The notes beneath the pieces were generated by a model. That model saw only the letters and a program-made list of their open reading frames with translations, was not told where the DNA came from and did no database searches. Shown in pieces: positions 15,869 through 21,805 of a stretch of DNA of 34,354 nucleotides. The DNA comes from an uncultured bacterium. GTDB lineage: Bacteria; Cloacimonadota; Cloacimonadia; Cloacimonadales; Cloacimonadaceae. Both the position numbers and the translations under genes were made by a program. The stretch's first letter is position 1. Each line of letters opens with the position of its first letter. The stretch lies in the NCBI GenBank assembly GCA_937960795.1, contig CALGPA010000070.1, forward strand, positions 1 through 34,354, in the 5' to 3' direction.

Positions 15869-15928
15869 TTTCCGGGTCAAACCCGGAATGACTAAAGTCG
15901 GGGCGGTCGCCGTATAGCCCATTATGGC
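15869..15928. repeat. Interspersed hairpin repeat, copy 1 (REP-like)
   Basis: Directly after the PHP stop lies a perfect 8-bp inverted repeat, TTCCGGGT (15870-15877) and ACCCGGAA (15881-15888), with loop CAA. TGACTA and a G-rich tail follow, running to TATGG-like sequence near 15928. The same order, a CCGG-centred hairpin then GAATGACTA, a GGG/GGT stretch and TAG...TATGG, recurs at 34261-34330. I therefore read it as a copy of a dispersed family. No T-run follows, so it is not a classical terminator, though it may protect the 3' end of the long transcript. Confidence 0.6.
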
Positions 15929-16260
15929 AGATGGACAAGATCTTGATGGCTAGTTATGGGTTGGAGATACCAAGGCATAAACGTGCATAACGACACCCTA
16001 ATCATACATCGTACATTGTATAGTGTACATTCGATTTGCCGCAAAGTGGCTACCCAACTACGACCCCATAATTCTCAATCCTCAATCTTCAACTCTCAAT
16101 TCGATTTTCAGCGCAGCCGCAAATCGTGTAAGTCCTTATCTTCTCACCGCTTGCTGTCCCGACCGGTGAGCGAGCGGTGAGCAAGGGTTGAGGAACCCAT
16201 ATTTTGCAAGCATTTAGCTCAATATATCCTTGCGAAAATCCGCATTGCCTTATACATGCC
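15929..16260. other. Gene-free stretch with short tandem and inverted repeats
   Basis: No frame here looks coding; the one 74-codon frame at 15956 is serine-rich and has no ribosome-binding site. Visible structure is a four-unit 7-bp tandem repeat (TCAATCC, TCAATCT, TCAACTC, TCAATTC) at 16075-16102, a strong stem-loop at 16143-16181 and a small stem-loop (GGGTT/AACCC, loop GAGG) at 16185-16198. It separates the plus-strand run from the convergent serA-like gene. Confidence 0.6.
16143..16181. repeat. Strong stem-loop built from CGGTGAG repeats
   Basis: Bases 16143-16155 (CTCACCGCTTGCT) pair with 16169-16181 (AGCGAGCGGTGAG) over 13 positions with one G-T wobble, around a 13-base loop. The right side also contains a direct repeat, CGGTGAGCGAG followed by CGGTGAGCAAG, so the core heptamer occurs three times here. 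No T-run follows. Function unknown. Confidence 0.55.
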
Positions 16261-16289
16261 AAAAAAAGCGGGAGCATTTGCCCCCGCTT
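16261..16289 (-). terminator. Intrinsic terminator of the pfkA-serA transcript
   Basis: On the minus strand a stem AAGCGGG/CCCGCTT with a 10-base loop is followed by a run of seven T (the A-run 16261-16267 on the plus strand). It lies 19 bp past the serA-like stop, a normal place for a Rho-independent terminator. Confidence 0.88.
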
Positions 16290-16307
16290 GAATCATAATG
16301 GAAGTGT

Positions 16308-17228
16308 TTAGTTTACCTTGAAGCTAGTGTCGCCATTATCCAAGAAGCCAATGATCTGCTTTGCAGCAGCGATGCCGGCATTGATGTTTGCTTCGGCGGT
16401 CTGCGCACCCATCTTTTTGGGAGTTGCGTAGATGCGATCAGCATGCTTTTCATTGATAGCGGCAAGGTTATCCGGAGCAACGTCAGTCACATAGCGGAAG
16501 CCTTTTTTCTCCTGAAAAGCTTTGAGTAGAGCATCTTCATCGACCACTTCTTTACGCGCAGTATTCACCAAAGTAGCATTATCCGGCAGAAGTGACAGGA
16601 GATCCCAATTGATGGATTTCTTGGTCTCAGCAGTAGCCGGGATATGCAAGGATACGTAGTCACCATTCTTGAAGATATCTGCTACTTTAGCTAGTGGTTT
16701 GACGCCGTCGTTTTTCATAACTTCGCTGGCGATGTAGGGATCATAGGCAGCTACTTCCATACCTATGCCTTGAGCCATGCGAGCGGTCAAGCGGGCGATG
16801 TGGCCATATCCATAGAGCACCAGTTTTTTACCGGCGATCTCAGATCCACTTTTACCATTGAATTTTCCTCTGGCCATATAGATCATCATTCCGATGGCAA
16901 GTTCTGCCACAGCATTGGAATTTTGACCCGGTGTGTTCATGACCACTACGTTGCAAGCCGATGCTGCTTTGAGATCCACGTTGTCATAACCGGCTCCGGC
17001 GCGAACAACTATTTTGAGTTTTTTGGCACGATCCAAAACGGCTTCCGTGACCTTGTCACTGCGGATGATGAGGGCATCCACATCTTCGACTGCTTTGTAG
17101 AAATCCTCAAGCTCTGTGTAGGACTCCAAGAATTCATAGTCATACTTAGCGCTTTCCAATTCTGCCTTGATCTTTGCAGCTGCTTCAGCGGCAAAGGGTT
17201 TTTCTGTTGCGATCAGGACTTTTGGCAT
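16308..17228 (-). CDS. serA: D-3-phosphoglycerate dehydrogenase-like 2-hydroxyacid dehydrogenase (short form)
   Basis: The likely reaction is NAD-dependent oxidation of 3-phosphoglycerate, the first step of serine synthesis. The Rossmann motif reads YGYGHIA (~140-145), with alanine for the last glycine. The substrate arginine is R225 (VNTARKEVVDE). The usual catalytic histidine of TPHxGxxT is replaced by lysine: ATPKKMGAQTAEANINAG (K271/K272). This KKMGAQTAEAN form occurs in Bacteroidetes-type and Entamoeba phosphoglycerate dehydrogenases, which also lack the C-terminal ACT domain. The start is ATG at 17228, because GGAGG lies 6 bases upstream; the in-frame ATG at 17240 overlaps that site. 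The product has 306 residues. It lies 59 bp downstream of pfkA in the same direction, so they are probably co-transcribed. Confidence 0.87.
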   Translation of the reverse strand: MPKVLIATEKPFAAEAAAKIKAELESAKYDYEFLESYTELEDFYKAVEDVDALIIRSDKVTEAVLDRAKKLKIVVRAGAGYDNVDLKAASACNVVVMNTPGQNSNAVAELAIGMMIYMARGKFNGKSGSEIAGKKLVLYGYGHIARLTARMAQGIGMEVAAYDPYIASEVMKNDGVKPLAKVADIFKNGDYVSLHIPATAETKKSINWDLLSLLPDNATLVNTARKEVVDEDALLKAFQEKKGFRYVTDVAPDNLAAINEKHADRIYATPKKMGAQTAEANINAGIAAAKQIIGFLDNGDTSFKVN

Positions 17229-17287
17229 TTTAGCCTCCATGTTTTATTTTTGTTCTAAAATTATCATATCATTTGTAGCAGATTGGT

Positions 17288-18385
17288 CTAGTCACCCATA
17301 GAGATGCCTAAGCCACGAGCGGTCTTGACCAGATTGCCTTTGGGATCCACCAAGTTGTAGTCCTTAATGGCATCGGCGATAGGTACCGCTTTTATGTCCG
17401 GATGTCTGTAGGAAACCATGTGTCCCCATTTTTTCTGCAGGACCATCTCAAAAGCTTCGACTCCAAAGCGGGATGCCAGGATTCGGTCAAAAGCATTGGG
17501 CGTTCCTCCGCGCTGTAGGTGTCCCAGAATGCTCTCTCTGATCTCGATCGGACAGCCTGCATCTTGCAGCTCTTGGGAAAGTCTCAATCCGGCTCCCCCC
17601 AATCGTTGCTTCATGGCTCCCGGACGATCGTTTTGACTGTAAGTCATTTCTCCATCGATGGGCATTGCGCCTTCAGCGATGACTATGTTAGCAAATCCTC
17701 TGCCTTTGTCTACCCGCTGATTGATGGCATCCAATACTTTTTTGATATCATATGGAATCTCCGGGATCAGGCAGACCTCTGCCCCACCGGCGATAGCGGC
17801 ATGCAAGGCTATCCAGCCCGCATAACGTCCCATTACTTCCAGGATCAAGACCCTGTGATGGCTTGCCGCGGTAGTCACAAGCTTGTCCACCGCATCTGTG
17901 GCAATCTCCACAGCAGTCTGAAAACCAAAGGTAAAATCCGTGTCCGAAAGATCATTGTCGATGGTTTTGGGAACTCCTATGATTGGACAGCCCATTTCAA
18001 AAAGCTTTTGGGATATCCTTTGAGAGCCATCTCCGCCGATATTGATCACAGCATCGATGTTTTGATAGCGCAAGCGATCCATAAAATCTTGGGATCTATC
18101 CACGGTGCCCCAGCTGCCATCAGAATTTTTGACAGGCCAAGCAAAGGGTCCCCCTTGGTTTGTTGTTCCGATGATTGTGCCGCCTTTGACATGTATGCCG
18201 GCAACAAGATCGGGTGTGAGATCTACCAGATGGATGGGGTCTCTGAGCAGTCCATCAAAGGCATCTATCGAGCCCAATACCTCCCAATTGCTCTCAAGAG
18301 AGGCGCGCTTTACTATCGCGCGAATGACGGCATTGAGCCCAGGGCAATCTCCACCACCTGTGGAAACTAAAAGTCTTTTTCTCAT
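17288..18385 (-). CDS. pfkA: 6-phosphofructokinase
   Basis: The enzyme phosphorylates fructose 6-phosphate in glycolysis. The phosphate-donor motif is STGGGDCPGLNAVIRA at the N-terminus. The catalytic loop PKTIDND has D143 as the base. Other landmarks are VMGRYAGWIA and LGHLQRGGTP. Donor choice depends on two positions: GGDGS has glycine (G120, E. coli position 104), as in ATP enzymes, while PKTIDND has lysine (K140, position 124), as in pyrophosphate enzymes. The Gly/Lys pair is known in some ATP-using group III enzymes such as actinobacterial and trypanosomatid forms. ATP is therefore the better guess. Length 365 fits that group. A TTGACA promoter lies upstream, and the serA-like gene follows. 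Confidence 0.94.
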   Translation of the reverse strand: MRKRLLVSTGGGDCPGLNAVIRAIVKRASLESNWEVLGSIDAFDGLLRDPIHLVDLTPDLVAGIHVKGGTIIGTTNQGGPFAWPVKNSDGSWGTVDRSQDFMDRLRYQNIDAVINIGGDGSQRISQKLFEMGCPIIGVPKTIDNDLSDTDFTFGFQTAVEIATDAVDKLVTTAASHHRVLILEVMGRYAGWIALHAAIAGGAEVCLIPEIPYDIKKVLDAINQRVDKGRGFANIVIAEGAMPIDGEMTYSQNDRPGAMKQRLGGAGLRLSQELQDAGCPIEIRESILGHLQRGGTPNAFDRILASRFGVEAFEMVLQKKWGHMVSYRHPDIKAVPIADAIKDYNLVDPKGNLVKTARGLGISMGD

Positions 18386-18411
18386 GTGAAATCCCTATTT
18401 AAAGTAGTGTA

Positions 18412-18442
18412 GATATAGTTTATCCTCTCAGTTTTCTGTCAA
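18412..18442 (-). promoter_or_regulatory. Candidate promoter for pfkA-serA
   Basis: On the minus strand a perfect TTGACA (plus-strand 18437-18442) lies upstream of pfkA. The -10 candidates are TATATC at 18412-18417 (19-bp spacing) or ACTATA at 18414-18419 (17-bp spacing); both are weak. The position, 25-55 bp before the start codon, is right. Confidence 0.45.
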
Positions 18443-18472
18443 GCAAATCCCACAAAAAGGGGAAGATTGGGA

Positions 18473-19762
18473 TCATGTATGGGGAATGATCTCTGCAAGC
18501 TTGTCTTTAAGGCGTCGATAATCCCGAAAACTCATCAGGGAAGCCATAGCAAGAAATCCTGATGCGACCCAGAAGACGGATTCGATTCCAAAAACCCTAA
18601 GCAGGACAAAACCCAAGACCGGGGCAATCATGCCGCGGACACCTGTCAGGGTCACATGCACACTTTGATACATGGCAGCATCTTCATTCCCGGCGAAGAA
18701 TATCGAAGACATGTTCCAAGCCATGTTTATCCCTGTCATTGCCAAACCAAATATAGTGTATGCGATAAACACGATGATCACAGCTGTGACGGATTCTCCT
18801 GCCCAGATGGAAGATAGCACCATCAGAAGTGGGAATATCATCAGGATCGCAAAGCTGATACCAATGAATTTGAAAGGGTGCATACGATCGTGAAGCCTCC
18901 CAAAAAGAGGTGCCAAAAAGAGCATCCCTACCTGAGACAGGATGCCCTTTGCCAAAAAGTTGTTTGTATAACTCATCTGAAGACGATCTACCATATAGAT
19001 GGGGATGATCGGCATCATCATGATAAAACCCATGCCATAGATGGAAAAGCTACGCTCAAACGCAGCAAACGGTTTGTTTGACTTCATCAGTGAGAGACTG
19101 CGCCTGATGGGCTCCATGAGAGTATCCTTGATGCTAAGGGCTTCCTTCATCTTGGGAGTATCAACAAGGGGCTCTTGAATCTTGATGCGCGAGAGCAGAA
19201 AACTGCTGATGAAGCCTGCTATGCCGGTGATAACCAAGATCCAGCGGAAACTGGCCTCATGGATGTCCAATACTCTGCCGGCTACAAAGGTCAGAGAGAC
19301 GGAGACAATCATGCTGAGGCTCATGGTATAGCCGTAGATTGAAGATCTCCTTTTGGGGCGAATATTGTGCTGATAGATGCTATTCTGAGCCGGTATAAGA
19401 AGCGAATTGGCAGAGTAAAGCAATGCCATGAGTAGAAGATATTCATTCATCGTAGTCAGCCAAATGGCATAGAGCAAAGTCAGGCGTCCGACCACCCCGC
19501 CCGCCAAGAAATAGCGAGATTTGTGGCGTGACTTTTCAAAGAGCCTGCCCCACCATATGGACAAGAAATTTGATATCGGCCAAATCATGGTCATGAGCAT
19601 CAATTGCCAGTCTTTAGCATTAAGTGCCTTGCGGGCAATGATATCCTGGGTCTGACCAAGTGATAGGACTGCTCCATTGAAGATCGCAGCTACCATCAGC
19701 AGCAAGACTGTCTGTCTGACAAAGGGGTTCAAGTCACGAAGTTTCATGAGCTGTGCATACAA
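18473..19762 (-). CDS. Major facilitator superfamily transporter
   Basis: The 429-residue product has about twelve hydrophobic segments in two six-helix halves with a basic central loop near residues 200-220, the MFS layout. The motif-A-like loop after helix 2 reads WGRLFEKSRHKSRYF, and its repeat in the second half reads APLFGRLHDRMHP. The substrate cannot be read from the sequence. ATG 19762 and an in-frame ATG five codons later (19747) are both possible; neither has a clear ribosome-binding site. The gene begins only 9 bp after the groEL terminator hairpin, leaving no room for its own promoter between them. It ends 87 bp before the pfkA start, a gap that holds the pfkA promoter. Confidence 0.85.
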   Translation of the reverse strand: MYAQLMKLRDLNPFVRQTVLLLMVAAIFNGAVLSLGQTQDIIARKALNAKDWQLMLMTMIWPISNFLSIWWGRLFEKSRHKSRYFLAGGVVGRLTLLYAIWLTTMNEYLLLMALLYSANSLLIPAQNSIYQHNIRPKRRSSIYGYTMSLSMIVSVSLTFVAGRVLDIHEASFRWILVITGIAGFISSFLLSRIKIQEPLVDTPKMKEALSIKDTLMEPIRRSLSLMKSNKPFAAFERSFSIYGMGFIMMMPIIPIYMVDRLQMSYTNNFLAKGILSQVGMLFLAPLFGRLHDRMHPFKFIGISFAILMIFPLLMVLSSIWAGESVTAVIIVFIAYTIFGLAMTGINMAWNMSSIFFAGNEDAAMYQSVHVTLTGVRGMIAPVLGFVLLRVFGIESVFWVASGFLAMASLMSFRDYRRLKDKLAEIIPHT

Positions 19763-19771
19763 TATTTTAGT

Positions 19772-19803
19772 AAAAAAGCCTCCCCAGAAAAGGGAGGCTT
19801 TTT
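19772..19803 (-). terminator. Intrinsic terminator after groEL
   Basis: A perfect 12-bp stem (AAAAAGCCTCCC with GGGAGGCTTTTT) encloses a 7-base loop. On the minus strand the second arm ends in a T-run, 18 bp past the groEL stop. It is symmetrical enough to work in both directions, but only the minus strand has a gene feeding into it. Confidence 0.92.
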
Positions 19804-19820
19804 ATCTTTCATTGATGTTA

Positions 19821-21458
19821 TTAGTACATTCCGCCCATGCCACCCATGCCGGGATTTGGCATCGGAGCAGGAGCTTCGGGTTCCGGGATATCGGTGATAA
19901 TGCACTCTGTAGTAAGGAAAAGTGCAGCGATGGAAGCGGCGTTTTGAACAGCGCTGCGCACTACTTTGGCAGGGTCAATGATGCCGGCTGCAAAGAGATC
20001 TTCATACTTACCGGTGGCTGCATTGAATCCCATATGGATATCTTTGTATCCTTTTACCTTTTCTACTACCACGGCTCCTTCTTCACCTGCATTTTTGGCG
20101 ATTTGGTAGACGGGTTTCTCAAGTGCTTTAGCCATGATTTCCACAGCCATTTTTTCTTCATGGGATAGTCCTTTCATTGCTTTGAGGGCTTTGGCAGCTT
20201 GAATCAAAGTGACTCCACCGCCGGGTACGATTCCCTCTTCAACAGCAGCGCGAGTGGCATGCAGTGCATCGTCCACACGAGCTTTCTTTTCTTTCATCTC
20301 AGTCTCAGTGGCGGCACCAATGCGAAGCACTGCTACGCCGCTGGAAAGCTTGGCAAGGCGTTCTTGAAGCTTTTCTTTGTCATAATCTGATGTGGTTTCT
20401 TCGATTTGAGCCTTGATCTGTTTCACTCTGCCATCGATGGCTTCTTGCTGGCCGGCACCTTCACGGATTGTGGTGTTCTCTTTCTCGACCAAAACTTTCT
20501 TGGCACGACCGAGATCAGCCATTGTGCAGCTATCCAACTTGCGACCCATGTCTTCAGAGATCAGGGTAGCACCGGTTAGAATAGCGATGTCTTCCATCAT
20601 GGCTTTTCTGCGATCACCAAATCCGGGTGCTTTGACAGCTACGATGTTGAGAATGCCACGAAGTTTGTTGACCACAAGAGTGGCCAAAGCTTCGCCTTCG
20701 ACATCTTCGGAGATAATGAGCATTGGTTTACCGGTCTGTGAAACTTCCTGAAGAATCGGTAGCAGGTCTTTCATGACGCTGATCTTCTTGTCAAAAAGCA
20801 GGATAAAGGGATCTTCAAGCTCGGCGATCATCTTGTCGGGATTGCTCACAAAATAAGGTGAGATGTATCCACGGTCAAATTGCATGCCTTCCACTTTTTC
20901 AAGACCTGTGTCTATGGACTTGGCTTCTTCGATATTGATGATGCCTTCATTGCCCACGCTTTCCATGGCTTCAGCGATCAAAGCTCCAATCTCAGGATCG
21001 TTGTTTGCACTGATGGCCGCGATCTGAGCTACTTCTGAATTGCTCTTGATGGCTTTGGAGTATTCGTGGATCTGCTCGACGATAACCTTGCTTGCTTTTT
21101 CAAGGCCGCGTTTGAGATACATCGGGTTGACACCTGCGGTCACATGCTTGAGGCCTTCTTCGATGATTGCTTGTGCCAAGAGTGTGGCGGTGGTGGTGCC
21201 ATCTCCGGCATTATCATGGGTCTTTTCAGCCACTTCTTTGCAAAGCTGGGCACCCATGTTTTCATAGGGTTCTTCCAGTTCGATCTCTTTGGCGATGGTC
21301 ACACCATCATTGGTGATCGTGGGAGAGCCAAATTTTTTGTCCAATACTACGTTTCTACCCCGGGGTCCAAGGGTTACCTTAACGGCATCAGCGAGTTTGT
21401 CCACTCCGATCTTCAGAGAAGTGCGGGCCTCGTGTGCATACTGCATTTGTTTTGCCAT
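19821..21458 (-). CDS. groEL: Chaperonin GroEL
   Basis: GroEL is the 14-subunit ATP-driven folding chamber. The sequence matches the family throughout: VTLGPRGRNVVLDKKFGSP, the nucleotide-binding block GDGTTTATLLAQAI, VDDALHATRAAVEEGIVPGGG near residue 400, and the flexible Gly-Met tail PGMGGMGGMY. The length is 545, as usual. The frame stays open upstream to 21542, but that part would run over the CIRCE operator. ATG 21458 begins MAKQMQY and has GGAGG at plus-strand 21467-21471. No groES lies beside it, although groES normally precedes groEL. The gene carries its own CIRCE operator, so HrcA heat-shock control is expected. Confidence 0.98.
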   Translation of the reverse strand: MAKQMQYAHEARTSLKIGVDKLADAVKVTLGPRGRNVVLDKKFGSPTITNDGVTIAKEIELEEPYENMGAQLCKEVAEKTHDNAGDGTTTATLLAQAIIEEGLKHVTAGVNPMYLKRGLEKASKVIVEQIHEYSKAIKSNSEVAQIAAISANNDPEIGALIAEAMESVGNEGIINIEEAKSIDTGLEKVEGMQFDRGYISPYFVSNPDKMIAELEDPFILLFDKKISVMKDLLPILQEVSQTGKPMLIISEDVEGEALATLVVNKLRGILNIVAVKAPGFGDRRKAMMEDIAILTGATLISEDMGRKLDSCTMADLGRAKKVLVEKENTTIREGAGQQEAIDGRVKQIKAQIEETTSDYDKEKLQERLAKLSSGVAVLRIGAATETEMKEKKARVDDALHATRAAVEEGIVPGGGVTLIQAAKALKAMKGLSHEEKMAVEIMAKALEKPVYQIAKNAGEEGAVVVEKVKGYKDIHMGFNAATGKYEDLFAAGIIDPAKVVRSAVQNAASIAALFLTTECIITDIPEPEAPAPMPNPGMGGMGGMY

Positions 21459-21499
21459 TTTGTTTTCCTCCATATTTCTAAATTTTGAGAAATCATATT

Positions 21500-21526
21500 T
21501 TAGCAGTCTGTTCTTATGAGTGCTAA
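21500..21526. promoter_or_regulatory. CIRCE operator (HrcA binding site) upstream of groEL
   Basis: The CIRCE consensus is TTAGCACTC-N9-GAGTGCTAA. Here the plus strand reads TTAGCAGTC, nine bases, then GAGTGCTAA, so one half is perfect and the other has a single mismatch. It lies 42 bp before the groEL start, overlapping the candidate -10. Confidence 0.92.
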
Positions 21527-21552
21527 TCTTATGATAGCGCATTTCCTGTCAA
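21526..21552 (-). promoter_or_regulatory. Candidate promoter for groEL
   Basis: On the minus strand TTGACA (plus-strand 21547-21552) is followed after 15 bp by TAAGAT (21526-21531). The -10 abuts the CIRCE operator, so bound HrcA would block it. The spacing is short, so the exact -10 is uncertain. Confidence 0.5.
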
Positions 21553-21805
21553 GAGCAAATTAAATTTTGGGTTTTTTGTATGTTTAAACTTTAAAAAGCG
21601 TGGATTGGGGATCGGCTGACCATCTGAAGGTGTAGTCATAGTCCGGACCATGATCTGGGAGGTTCATGATGGGAACTCCCCGACGGATGATTCACCGAGG
21701 ATAAGTCCTGTCATCCTTTGTCAGCACATAGTCTGAGGTATCTATGAAGGTATGTGGAGCATCTTAGATATTGGGGTAATCATAACAAGGTGACGCCGCG
21801 TCTTC
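21553..21805. other. Gap between groEL promoter and sensor kinase stop; possible decayed coding frame
   Basis: No intact gene or terminator is seen. On the minus strand the reading frame of the sensor kinase continues past its stop to 21584 with only two further stops, TAA and TGA, before the final TAA. Its longest piece, of about 35 codons, contains PDYDYTFRWSADPQST, which has protein-like composition and C-ending codons like the neighbours. It may be chance or a decayed gene end. On the plus strand only short frames exist. Confidence 0.35.

Noticed and set aside
15870..15888. Hairpin after the PHP gene as an intrinsic terminator
   Set aside because: No T-run follows on either strand; the similarity to the right-end repeat explains it better.
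16075..16102. Heptamer repeats as a CRISPR array
   Set aside because: Units are only 7 bp, contiguous, without spacers, and no cas genes are present.
15956..16180. 74-codon plus-strand frame in the gene-free stretch
   Set aside because: No ribosome-binding site, Ser/Arg-rich low complexity, overlaps tandem and inverted repeats.
17519..18370. 283-codon plus-strand frame opposite pfkA
   Set aside because: It is the antisense shadow of a clearly recognised phosphofructokinase; no recognisable domain or start signal.
21459..21542. Longer N-terminus for GroEL
   Set aside because: It would cover the CIRCE operator and the GGAGG ribosome-binding site; GroEL proteins begin at MAKQ-like sequence.
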